64,000 nt of DNA from Venatoribacter pacificus (GTDB lineage Bacteria > Pseudomonadota > Gammaproteobacteria > Pseudomonadales > Oceanobacteraceae), in NCBI RefSeq assembly GCF_025318105.1, contig NZ_JAOANI010000028.1:496001-560000 (forward strand), read 5' to 3'. The first letter of the stretch is position 1. Each line of letters starts with the position of its first letter. Below, one piece after another: positions 36,156 through 44,481 of the stretch. The translations under genes were made by a program, and so were the position numbers. The notes below the pieces were generated by a model. It was not told the DNA's origin, made no database searches, and saw only the letters and a program-made list of their open reading frames with translations.

Positions 36156-37985
36156 GGTCTGGTGCGCCCACAGTTGCGCGTAAATTCCACCTTTGGCAAT
36201 CAGTTCCTGATGCGTGCCCTGTTCCGCAATACGGCCCTGGTCGAGTACGATCAGGCGGTCCATGGCGGCAATGGTCGATAACCGGTGGGCAATGGCAATC
36301 ACGGTTTTATTTTCCATTAACCGGTACAGGCTTTCCTGAATGGCGGCTTCGACTTCCGAGTCCAGTGCTGAGGTGGCTTCGTCCAGAATCAGAATCGGTG
36401 CGTCTTTTAACAGCACGCGGGCAATGGCAATGCGCTGGCGCTGGCCACCGGAGAGTTTTACTCCACGTTCGCCGACCTGAGCATCGTAGCCGGTGTTACC
36501 TTCCAGATCGTGCAGCTCCTGAATAAATTCATGGGCTTCGGCCTTGCGCGTGGCTTCCAGCAGTTCGGCTTCGCTGGCATCGGGGCGTCCGTACAGAATG
36601 TTCTCCCGCACACTGCGGTGCAGCAGCGAAGTATCCTGGGTCACCATGCCAATGTGCTTGCGCAGCGTATCCTGTGAGACGTTTTTAATGTCCTGACCGT
36701 CGATCAGTATGCGGCCGGAGTTGAGGTCGTAAAAACGCAGCAGTAAATTAACCAATGTTGATTTGCCGGCACCAGAGCGTCCGACCAGCCCCACTTTTTC
36801 ACCCGCTTTAATGTGAATATCCAGGGCCTCGAACACCTGTTTGTTCTGGTTGTCGTCGTGCCCCTGATAATGGAAGCTGGCTTGCTCCAGGCGGATTTCG
36901 CCATGATCGACGCTCAGGGCTTTGGCGTCTGCCGCATCCTGCACCTGAGGCGTTTTGGACAGCGTTTTCATGCCGTCGGCCACGGTGCCGATATTTTCAA
37001 ACAGCGCGCTGACTTCCCACATAATCCATTGCGCCATGCCGTTGATCCGCAGAGCCAGTGAGATGGCGATGGCGATGGCACCGACGCTGATGGCGCTATC
37101 CATCCACAGCCAGACGGCAATGGCGGCAACGGCAAAGGCCAGCAGGTAGTTGATGATGTTAACGGTGACGTTCAGACCGGTGACCAGGCGCATCTGGCGG
37201 TACACGGTATCCATAAAGCCTTCCATCGATTCGCGTGCGTAGTCGGTTTCGCGATCGGTGTGGGAGAACAGTTTGACCGTCTGAATATTGGTGTAGCTGT
37301 CGACCACGCGTCCGGTCATGGTGGAGCGCGCATCAGCCTGTTCGGTAGCGATGCCTTTCAGTTTGGGTACGAAATACATTTGCGCCAGAATATACAAACC
37401 CAGCCAGGCGAGCATGGGCAGCATCAGGCGCCAGTCGGCAATGGCGACCATGACCAGTACCGAGGTGAAGTAGACCAGAATGTACACCGCCAGATCCATC
37501 AGCTTCATAACGGTTTCACGTACCGCCAGCGAGGTCTGCATGACCTTGGTGGCGAGGCGGCCGGCAAATTCATCCTGATAAAAACCGAGGCTTTGTTTTA
37601 ACAGGTAGCGGTGCGTCAGCCAGCGGATTTTCATCGGGTAATTACCCAACAGGGTCTGATGCACCAGCAGCGTGTGCAGAAATACCACCAGTGGCATCAC
37701 CAGCAGTACCATCAGTGACATCAGCAGCAGACGGCCGCCTTCTTCAGCAAGCAGCGTTTCCGGTGCTTTCTGACTCAGCCAATCGACCAGATTCCCCATA
37801 AAGCCAAACATCATGACTTCCAGTATGGCGAGCAGCGCGGTCAGAACCGACATGAACACCAGCGGGACTTCCAGACCACGGGTGTAGTGGCGGCAGAAGG
37901 CATAAATGCCCGCCGGTGGCTGCTGCGGATGTTCAGGCGGAAAGGGATTAATAAAACGTTCAAAGAGTTTGAGCATACTGGCCAT
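36132..37985 (-). CDS. Type I ABC exporter, fused permease-ATPase
   Basis: The 617-residue half-transporter has six membrane helices (about 40-330), then an ATPase domain: Walker A VGRSGAGKST (to residue 410), Q-loop near 450, signature LSGGQRQR at 511-518, Walker B ILILDEATSA (D535/E536) and H-loop AIAHRLST. It would function as a homodimer, exporting lipid or drug-like molecules; the substrate is not clear. The last codons (TGGFIGED) are the source or a member of the downstream repeats. ATG 37976 (MLKLFER) is an alternative start; neither has a good ribosome binding site. Confidence 0.92.
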   Translation of the reverse strand: MASMLKLFERFINPFPPEHPQQPPAGIYAFCRHYTRGLEVPLVFMSVLTALLAILEVMMFGFMGNLVDWLSQKAPETLLAEEGGRLLLMSLMVLLVMPLVVFLHTLLVHQTLLGNYPMKIRWLTHRYLLKQSLGFYQDEFAGRLATKVMQTSLAVRETVMKLMDLAVYILVYFTSVLVMVAIADWRLMLPMLAWLGLYILAQMYFVPKLKGIATEQADARSTMTGRVVDSYTNIQTVKLFSHTDRETDYARESMEGFMDTVYRQMRLVTGLNVTVNIINYLLAFAVAAIAVWLWMDSAISVGAIAIAISLALRINGMAQWIMWEVSALFENIGTVADGMKTLSKTPQVQDAADAKALSVDHGEIRLEQASFHYQGHDDNQNKQVFEALDIHIKAGEKVGLVGRSGAGKSTLVNLLLRFYDLNSGRILIDGQDIKNVSQDTLRKHIGMVTQDTSLLHRSVRENILYGRPDASEAELLEATRKAEAHEFIQELHDLEGNTGYDAQVGERGVKLSGGQRQRIAIARVLLKDAPILILDEATSALDSEVEAAIQESLYRLMENKTVIAIAHRLSTIAAMDRLIVLDQGRIAEQGTHQELIAKGGIYAQLWAHQTGGFIGED

Positions 37986-38355
37986 ATAAAGCAGGAGTTA
38001 AACAGCCCGACACCTTAGCGGAGCGGGCTTCTGAATGTAAGCGCGGCAAATTGATTTCACTGTTCTGGGTAACGGAATAACCGCTGTAAGGCATTATTAA
38101 GTGAAGTCGGGCAGTCAGTCTGCTGCAGTGCTCAGACGGCTGCAGCGGCCTGAGAGAGCGGTTCAGCGCTACTGCTGACAGAAGGGGGAGGATAGGATTC
38201 CTTTTGAGCAAAGATTCTGATCGCCGGACGTGTTACGATCTGAAAAAGTGATCGTTAGGACAAAGAAAAATCACTGTACACCCGCGCAGATAAGCCTATC
38301 TTTGCGCGACTTTTTTCATTCACATCACTACCCGGATAAGGAGGTAGCGAGCCCA
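37986..38355. other. Divergent control region of exporter and decarboxylase
   Basis: No gene supported. Promoters for both divergent genes should lie here. An extended -10-like TGTTACGAT occurs at 38231-38239, oriented toward the decarboxylase, without a clear -35. A terminator-like hairpin follows at 38283. Confidence 0.5.
38283..38316 (+). promoter_or_regulatory. Terminator-like hairpin in the decarboxylase leader
   Basis: CGCGCA/TGCGCG extended by GATA/TATC (two-base bulge) and followed by ACTTTTTT forms a credible intrinsic terminator about 40 bases before the decarboxylase start and 20 before its Shine-Dalgarno. Upstream genes run the other way, so it sits in the decarboxylase 5' leader and may act as an attenuator. 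Confidence 0.6.
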
Positions 38356-39519
38356 ATGGTTGTTCAACCTGAAGACTACTACGATGCCGAGAGCTTTGCT
38401 CGCCTGAAAGAATTCGCCGACAAACAAGAGACTCCTTGTCTTGTGGTCGATAAAAGTATTTTTGAGCGTCAGCTGGATGATCTGATCAGCAGTTTTCCGT
38501 ATGCGAAAACGTACTACGCCATTAAAGCCAACCCAATGCCTGAATTGCTGGGCATTCTGCGCGATCGTGGCTGCTGTTTTGACGTAGCTTCGCGCTACGA
38601 GCTGGATAAAGTTCTGGCACAGGGTGTGACAGGAGATCGTGTGAGCTATGGCAACACGATCAAGAAAGCCCGGGATATCCGCTACTTCTATGAGAAGGGT
38701 GTGAACCTGTTTGCCACCGATTCTGAAGCCGACCTGCGCAATATTGCCAAGGCCGCTCCGGGTTCGCGTGTATTCGTACGTATTCTGACAGAAGGTTCGC
38801 AAACAGCGGACTGGCCGCTGTCACGTAAATTCGGTTGTCAGACCGATATGGCGATGGACCTGTGTCTGTTGGCGCGTGATCTGGGCCTGGTACCTTACGG
38901 TATTTCCTTCCATGTGGGTTCTCAGCAGCGTGATATCGGCGCCTGGGACTCGGCCATTGCCAAAGTGAAGGTTATTTTCGAACGTCTGAAAGAAGAAGAC
39001 GGCGTGGTACTGAAAATGATTAACCTGGGTGGTGGCTTCCCGGCTAACTACATCAGCCGTACCAACGATCTGAAAACCTATGCAGAAGAAATTACCCGTT
39101 TCCTGCACGAAGACTTTGGTGATGAGCTGCCGGAAATCATTCTGGAACCAGGCCGTTCGCTGGTTGCCAACGCCGGTATTCTGGTCAGCGAAGTAGTACT
39201 GGTCAGCCGTAAAGACCGTTACGGCCTGCACCGCTGGGTGTACACCGATGTGGGTAAATTCGGTGGCCTGATCGAAACCATGGACGAGTCCATTAAGTAT
39301 CCGCTGTTTGTGGAGAAAAAAGGTGAACTCGAAGAAGTGGTTCTGGCCGGCCCGACCTGTGACAGTGCCGATATTCTGTACGAAGACTACAAATATGAGT
39401 TGCCACTGAATCTGGCCTCCGGTGATCGTCTGTACTGGTTCTCTACCGGTGCCTATACCACCACGTACAGTGCAGTAGAATTCAACGGCTTCCCGCCGCT
39501 GGCGTCTTTCTGTATCTGA
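38356..39519 (+). CDS. PLP-dependent ornithine/lysine decarboxylase (group IV)
   Basis: Group IV decarboxylase of the alanine-racemase fold, probably making putrescine (or cadaverine) from ornithine (or lysine). The 387-residue protein has the PLP lysine K57 in YYAIKANPMPELLG, GISFHVGSQ, the PLP phosphate region INLGGGFP, EPGRSLVANAG and the active-site Cys335 in GPTCDSADIL. The family N-terminus begins MVVQPEDYYDAESF, so ATG 38356 is used with AAGGAGG 11 bases upstream; the track of codons back to 38230 crosses the leader hairpin. Length and sequence fit SpeC-type ornithine decarboxylase of Pseudomonas. Confidence 0.9.
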   Translation: MVVQPEDYYDAESFARLKEFADKQETPCLVVDKSIFERQLDDLISSFPYAKTYYAIKANPMPELLGILRDRGCCFDVASRYELDKVLAQGVTGDRVSYGNTIKKARDIRYFYEKGVNLFATDSEADLRNIAKAAPGSRVFVRILTEGSQTADWPLSRKFGCQTDMAMDLCLLARDLGLVPYGISFHVGSQQRDIGAWDSAIAKVKVIFERLKEEDGVVLKMINLGGGFPANYISRTNDLKTYAEEITRFLHEDFGDELPEIILEPGRSLVANAGILVSEVVLVSRKDRYGLHRWVYTDVGKFGGLIETMDESIKYPLFVEKKGELEEVVLAGPTCDSADILYEDYKYELPLNLASGDRLYWFSTGAYTTTYSAVEFNGFPPLASFCI

Positions 39520-39540
39520 GTGAGCTGACGGCTCGCTGCT

Positions 39541-39579
39541 AAAAAACCGCCAGTCGGGTAACCGGCTGGCGGTTTTTTT
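39541..39579 (+). terminator. Intrinsic terminator after the decarboxylase
   Basis: ACCGCCAG/CTGGCGGT stem with A6 before it and T7 after it, 21 bases past the stop codon. Confidence 0.95.
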
Positions 39580-39662
39580 ATGGCTATACGACTCCCGGCT
39601 GTTGGTCAGACAGGTCTAAGAAGGTATCTTGTCGGCAAAGATCTCATACACAGGGAGGATGT

Positions 39663-41066
39663 ATGCAAGCCGTACCCTTGGAATTACTCATTAATGGCCT
39701 GACGGTCGCGGCCGGTGCAGCGTTACTGGTTGAGCGTTTCACCGAATTATTGAAGCAGGTTAAAGAACGCGCCAATAAGTTCTTTCTGGAGCGTGACGCT
39801 GAGGCTGCCAAGCTGGCAGCACTGAAAAACGCGCAACAACAGACGGTGCTGATTCAACAGCACCTGCAAGCCGGTCACTCTGCCGATCTGGCGGTATTAA
39901 AAGCAGCGGCTGCTTCTGACGGCAATACTGCTGACTCTCACAATTCTGACAGCAACAATTCTGGCGAGAACGATACTGAGCATACGGCCTTCGAGCAGCA
40001 TGGTGCCATCACCGTCATCCCCATTCCGGTGATCTCCGGCGAAAGCGCCGCACTGAATGTCTTTATGCGTCTGGCGCCATTAGGGCTTGGGATTATTCTG
40101 GCCGGTATTTTTGATCTGCATTTATTAGCCATGTTTACCGGCCAGAGTGTCGTGGATATTCCGACCTTATGGGCTCAGAACAACTGGAGCGGTATTGCTC
40201 TGCAAACACTGGATACGCTGTTATCCGGTTTATTAATTGGTGGTGGCAGTCAGCCGGTACACGTACTGATGCGGTTTTTAACCACTCGCCGCTTAACCGA
40301 CAGCGAAAAACAAGCACTGGCACAAGTCATTGATCCCGGCGAAGAAAGCCGTATCGCCTCCTCAGCGGACAAAGCCGCAGGGCAGAATACTCCCGTGGCC
40401 GAAAGCCGCTTGGCCGGGCCCGATATTCATTATGTGGGGGGCGTTAATCCACAGAGTCTGGAGTATGTCCATCGCCGCGCAGCCGATCCTGATCAGATTG
40501 TGGTGCATCACACCGCCATGAATTCTGCGCTGGGTTTTAATGCCATTGTTGATGAGTTTCTGCAGCAGAAAAAATGGCTGACGGGTTATCACTGCGTCAT
40601 CATGCCCGATGGTGCAATTCGTCCGTTTTGCCGCTGGGATCGTACGGGCAACCATGCCAAAGGCCATAATGACCATACCCTTGGTATTTCTTTTCATGGC
40701 AATTTTCACCAGCAGGAACACGACCGCTTTGCCAATAACGATGGCCGTTATGGCCCGTTAACGCCCACGCCAGCGCAACTGGATGCCGGTGCCCGGGTGA
40801 TTGCTTTGTGGCTGAATCTGTACCCGCAAATGCCCGGTCAAATAAACGAGGCTGTAGTACCTCACCGGGCATTATCCGGTGCCAATACCGTGTGCCCGGG
40901 CAATCAGTTTCCTTTTGCCGATTTGCTGCGCCGCAGCGAAACCTACCGCACAGCGTGGCAGGCATCGCCGCAGGCACAGAGCGAGCTGCAGGCTTTCCGG
41001 CAAAAACCCTATATTTACGCGCAGAACCTGAATGCTGCGGTACCGGTCGCCGGAGGTTCAGCATGA
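39663..41066 (+). CDS. Membrane-anchored N-acetylmuramoyl-L-alanine amidase (PGRP/Amidase_2)
   Basis: The 467-residue protein has an N-terminal membrane domain: helix LLINGLTVAAGAALLVERFT, a low-complexity Asn/Ser/Asp stretch about 85-105, then hydrophobic segments about 132-160 and 175-200 ending GGGSQPVHVLM. The C-terminal half is a T7-lysozyme/PGRP amidase with zinc ligands H282 or H283 (IVVHHTAMNS), H401 and C411 (PHRALSGANTVCPG), a Tyr-His at 309-310 and HGNFH near 345. It cuts the MurNAc-L-Ala bond in peptidoglycan. First of four tightly packed genes; the ATGA overlap with the next gene signals coupling. Membrane fusion of this amidase is unusual. Confidence 0.85.
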   Translation: MQAVPLELLINGLTVAAGAALLVERFTELLKQVKERANKFFLERDAEAAKLAALKNAQQQTVLIQQHLQAGHSADLAVLKAAAASDGNTADSHNSDSNNSGENDTEHTAFEQHGAITVIPIPVISGESAALNVFMRLAPLGLGIILAGIFDLHLLAMFTGQSVVDIPTLWAQNNWSGIALQTLDTLLSGLLIGGGSQPVHVLMRFLTTRRLTDSEKQALAQVIDPGEESRIASSADKAAGQNTPVAESRLAGPDIHYVGGVNPQSLEYVHRRAADPDQIVVHHTAMNSALGFNAIVDEFLQQKKWLTGYHCVIMPDGAIRPFCRWDRTGNHAKGHNDHTLGISFHGNFHQQEHDRFANNDGRYGPLTPTPAQLDAGARVIALWLNLYPQMPGQINEAVVPHRALSGANTVCPGNQFPFADLLRRSETYRTAWQASPQAQSELQAFRQKPYIYAQNLNAAVPVAGGSA

Positions 41067-41644
41067 ACAGCTTTGATTCCGCATTGATTATGTTAAGCAG
41101 TGCTTTATTTTTTTCGTTGTTACTGGAGCGCCTGCTGGAAATACTGAAAGCGCTGTTTGATTTTTATGAAGTCCGGGCCGGACGTCAGGATTATTGGAAC
41201 CGTGCCGCGCACCGCCTCAGCGAACAACTGGATGGTCTGCGTCAGGCGGGCCGAGTACAGGCCGAAGTCAGCAAAGCGGTGAATGATTATTTGCGCACCG
41301 ACTATCCGGGGCTGGAAGGTGTGGAAGCACTGTCCGCCGTCGCTCTGCGCTCGCTGACCATTAAAGCGGTGAGTAAAATTCTGGCGATTATTCTCGGCGT
41401 GCTGCTGGCACTGCTGTTGGATATTAATTTGTTTGCCTTAATCGAACAGCTGAATCATCAGGTGGCGATACTCAACGGTGATGATCCTGCCAGTTATGAA
41501 GGTTATTTTTCCAGCCGTTATATACCGGCCTGGCTGGGGGAATCCCTGACCGGCATTGCGATTGGGCTTGGCAGTGGTCCATTGCATAAAATTATTGAAG
41601 CGCTGGAAAAATCCCGTAAAAACCGTACAGAAAAGGGAGCGTAA
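41063..41644 (+). CDS. Membrane protein related to the amidase's N-terminal domain
   Basis: The 193-residue protein has an N-terminal helix SALFFSLLLERLLEILKALF, a charged helical loop, then AILGVLLALLLDINLF-type and LTGIAIGLGSGPLHKII segments. The order and key motifs (LLxERxxExLK, LL.DINLFAL or FDLHLLAM, and GxGSxPxH) are the same as in the membrane part of the amidase encoded just upstream, so the two probably share a domain and may form a hetero-oligomer. ATG 41063 overlaps the amidase stop and has GGAGG seven bases before it. Family name not recognised. Confidence 0.8.
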   Translation: MNSFDSALIMLSSALFFSLLLERLLEILKALFDFYEVRAGRQDYWNRAAHRLSEQLDGLRQAGRVQAEVSKAVNDYLRTDYPGLEGVEALSAVALRSLTIKAVSKILAIILGVLLALLLDINLFALIEQLNHQVAILNGDDPASYEGYFSSRYIPAWLGESLTGIAIGLGSGPLHKIIEALEKSRKNRTEKGA

Positions 41645-41646
41645 AC

Positions 41647-42138
41647 ATGGATAAACTGAATATTGCCTTGTGGCTGGCTGAGCACCTGGATACGGTAATC
41701 GGGTTTATCGTGTTGCTGGTGGCTTGTCTGATTTTGCCTAAAAGTGTGCGCTGGTATGTATTTTCTGCGGGCTCTGCCTTGTTGTTGATGAGTGTGTGGC
41801 AAATGGCCCGTGCACGGGAAAAATTGAAAAAACTCGATGCCGAACGCAGCGCATTACAGCAACAATTGAGCGGCTTAAAAGATGCCAGTGAGCAGCTTAA
41901 ACAGCGTAATCAGGCGCTGGAAAAAAAGTCGGCAGAACTGGAGTTGCAACGTCAGACATTATTGCAGCGGCAGCAGGCATTAGCGGCGGGCGATGTTGCG
42001 TTACAGCAGCAACAGGATGACATTAATCAGCAAGTGAGTGATCACAGCGCTCAGCGTGATGCGGTACAGAGTGAAAACCAGCGGGTTCTGGATGCGCTGG
42101 CCAAACTGAAACAACTGGAAGCCATGTCACAATCCTGA
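41647..42138 (+). CDS. Inner-membrane coiled-coil protein (i-spanin-like)
   Basis: The 163-residue protein has two hydrophobic segments (about 17-31 and 37-52) followed by a long Gln/Lys/Leu-rich coiled coil from about 55 to the end (LKKLDAERSALQQQLSGLKD onward). The layout of short membrane anchor plus periplasm-length coiled coil recalls phage inner-membrane spanins, although here there are two membrane passes. It starts two bases after the preceding gene. No sequence family recognised. Confidence 0.75.
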   Translation: MDKLNIALWLAEHLDTVIGFIVLLVACLILPKSVRWYVFSAGSALLLMSVWQMARAREKLKKLDAERSALQQQLSGLKDASEQLKQRNQALEKKSAELELQRQTLLQRQQALAAGDVALQQQQDDINQQVSDHSAQRDAVQSENQRVLDALAKLKQLEAMSQS

Positions 42139-42148
42139 CGGAGGATAT

Positions 42149-42793
42149 ATGCAGTATTTAACACGGATGGTTTTGCTGAACGGGTGCTTGTCTGTTCTGA
42201 CAGTGAGCATGGTGCTTAAGGTGAGCGCTGCTCAGGCAGAAGACAGCGCCTGCGAAATGTTGGTGACGCCAGCCGAACTCAGCCAGCAGACCATTAATGG
42301 CCAGATTGTGTATTTGCTGCCTGCCAATAAAGTGCAGCAGACTCAGCACATTACCGGCTGTATTGATTACACCGCGCTGTTGCAGAAAAATCAGGATGCG
42401 AGTCATCAAGCGAGTGCGGATATCGCCGCTTTACAGAAGCAGAATGCTGACCTGGCGCAGCAGCTGGAAAAATACCGCGCATTGGTCGCTGATCAGACAC
42501 AATTAAGCGGCCAGTATACGCAGCTGAATACCCAGTATCAGGATCAGGTTAAACAGTGCCTGGCACTGAACACGAACCTGATCTCGGTGGCGGATAAACT
42601 GGATACCTTATCCGGCGAATACCGCAGCATTGCCGTGCAATCCCTCAGCCGTTATCGCGTAGGTGCGGCGATTGGCGGTGGAACAGAAGGCTTTGCCAGC
42701 CAGTTGCATGTCGGTTACGACACACTCAACCTGTTTATTCATAATTACGACGATAAAACCAGCGCGTTAATCGGTGCCGAGCTGCGTTTTTAA
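42149..42793 (+). CDS. Exported coiled-coil protein with beta-barrel-like C-terminus
   Basis: The 214-residue protein has a signal peptide (about 1-30, ending VSAAQAED), two early cysteines (C34, C70 in ITGCIDYTALL), a coiled coil about 78-150 and a C-terminal stretch with alternating hydrophobic residues (VGAAIGGGTEGFASQLHVGY, then SALIGAELRF) ending in Phe, as in outer-membrane proteins. Four short strands could come together from several subunits to make a barrel (inference). Last gene of the operon, 10 bases after the coiled-coil inner-membrane gene. Together the four proteins span both membranes and the wall. Confidence 0.72.
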   Translation: MQYLTRMVLLNGCLSVLTVSMVLKVSAAQAEDSACEMLVTPAELSQQTINGQIVYLLPANKVQQTQHITGCIDYTALLQKNQDASHQASADIAALQKQNADLAQQLEKYRALVADQTQLSGQYTQLNTQYQDQVKQCLALNTNLISVADKLDTLSGEYRSIAVQSLSRYRVGAAIGGGTEGFASQLHVGYDTLNLFIHNYDDKTSALIGAELRF

Positions 42794-42827
42794 ACAACGC
42801 AGTCCGGCCGATTGAATACCGTTAATA

Positions 42828-44144
42828 TTACTGGCTGCGTTGTGGAAAGGTCAGCATAACCTGTTCTGTGGTGGCACCACTTTCATCATTGGGGGTGGTG
42901 ATCATCCTTACCTGAATATCATCACCAAGCGTGATATGCGCAAATCCCCAGACCATGCCCTGCAACCACAGCTCCTGATATTCAGCATAGGTTTTTTTCT
43001 GATATGCCTGAAACGGCGTATGAATTGGCCGCTGTTTGGCTGCGGCACCCGAAACAATAATCGGCAGTGGTTTTAATTCTTTTCCGTTTGCACTGTTATA
43101 TTGCTGGCAGTCATCCTGATGAGCTTCGAGATCATGCTCATGCCCGGCCAGATAAAGATCGGCAAACTCGCACAGCATTGGCATTAATAACGGGCGCAGG
43201 GCGCGGGCCTCTTCAAACTTACTGCCACCGGATGACCAGAGCGGATGATGCCCGGCAACAATTTTCCAGCGTGCTGACGACTGCTTCAGGGCATTTTCCA
43301 GCCAGGCTAACTGCTGCTTTTCCTGTCCCTGTGGTTTCTGCCAGTCATCATAGTGTTCCAGACTTTTGTGCTTTTTTTCGCTGCCGTCAGGGTTGAGTTT
43401 GTCTTTGACAACCGTTGTTGCGGCCAACAGTAAATTGGTATCTATCACAAAAAAATCAGCATCGCCGCGGGTGAAAGAATAAAACCCCGGTTGCGGTAAT
43501 ACCATTTTATTATCGTCACGACTGGCCCAGGCAATCTGCGCATCACGCCCGGCGCGGGAGGTTTGCCAGTCATGGTTACCCAGTACGCCGTAAATACGGA
43601 AATCATCATGGCTGCTGACCAGTCGGCGGAAAGGCAGGTCGAGGATATCGAGGAAACGCTGCTCATCACGCTCACTGCCATCGCCACCGGCCGGATAAAT
43701 ATTGTCGCCCAGCATCAGTGAAAAATCACAGCGCTTGCTCTGGCAATACTGTGTCATCGCATTAGCAACGGCATTCAGTCCGGTGCGCTCAACCACATAG
43801 TCTGTACCATCCAGAGTATGCATTGGCGGTGCGACAAAATCCGCTGGCGGCAGGCCTTTCTTTTTCCAGGCAGCACGTTCGCTGAGCAGGAATTGCTCGC
43901 GGGTCTGCGGGTTATTTAAGCTCGACTGTTTTGGGTAATCGTAGTGATAGCCACTGTCACCGAAGGCAATAAAAGCGACCGATGGTTTCTGTTCGGCAAA
44001 CGGCGTTTGCTGTGTCTGTGAATTAAGTTGCACGTCATAGGTCGGCGGATGGTTGTTCTGACAGGCCGCCAGCAGTGTTGAAGCCGTGGATATCAGTAAA
44101 AAAGCGCGCAGTTTTTTCTGGCTGAATTGCAGTCGCAGTGTCAT
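42828..44144 (-). CDS. Metallophosphoesterase lipoprotein
   Basis: The 438-residue protein has a signal peptide with lipobox (STLLAAC, Cys near 28). Metallophosphatase motifs are in order: FIAFGDSGYHY, LMLGDNIYPAGG, GVLGNHDWQ, AGHHPLWSSGG and LAGHEHDLEAH. These bind two metals, as in purple acid and related phosphatases. The substrate may be a phosphomonoester in the periplasm. GGAG precedes the ATG. It converges on the amidase operon, and only 34 bases separate the stops. Confidence 0.88.
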   Translation of the reverse strand: MTLRLQFSQKKLRAFLLISTASTLLAACQNNHPPTYDVQLNSQTQQTPFAEQKPSVAFIAFGDSGYHYDYPKQSSLNNPQTREQFLLSERAAWKKKGLPPADFVAPPMHTLDGTDYVVERTGLNAVANAMTQYCQSKRCDFSLMLGDNIYPAGGDGSERDEQRFLDILDLPFRRLVSSHDDFRIYGVLGNHDWQTSRAGRDAQIAWASRDDNKMVLPQPGFYSFTRGDADFFVIDTNLLLAATTVVKDKLNPDGSEKKHKSLEHYDDWQKPQGQEKQQLAWLENALKQSSARWKIVAGHHPLWSSGGSKFEEARALRPLLMPMLCEFADLYLAGHEHDLEAHQDDCQQYNSANGKELKPLPIIVSGAAAKQRPIHTPFQAYQKKTYAEYQELWLQGMVWGFAHITLGDDIQVRMITTPNDESGATTEQVMLTFPQRSQ

Positions 44145-44481
44145 TTCATTCTCCGGTTAAGGCCATTTCCCGCTGTTGTAGCATGAGCAACGCAGAGAAT
44201 AGATGACAGCGGGGGTCTGTTTGGCTCACTGCAATTGGGGTTTTGGTTGTTAACAGAGTGTTAATCGGTTTTTTATCAGGAATAAGGAGGAGAATTCGGG
44301 GCGGATATCTTTCTGCTCTTCAGGCTAAAGGCTTGCAAGCACGCTCTTGCGGTCATACTCAGGAGTGGTTAAAGTGCAGGGCAGAAATGCTGGTAAAGGA
44401 TGTCGCCAGTGTTGTCCGTTGCACTCTGTGAGTTCTCCTTACAGGACATAATCGGGCGCTAATAATGATAAGGAGTGTCGT
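44145..44481. other. Intergenic region, no gene seen
   Basis: A short open frame at 44243-44431 has no ribosome binding site and no recognisable sequence. AAGGAGGAG near 44284 has no start codon after it. The promoter of the following chalcone-isomerase-like gene should be near 44420-44460 (TAATAATGATAAGGAG precedes the ATG). Confidence 0.5.

Noticed and set aside
44243..44431. Open frame of 62 codons before the chalcone-isomerase-like gene
   Set aside because: No ribosome binding site, no recognisable sequence, low plausibility of composition.
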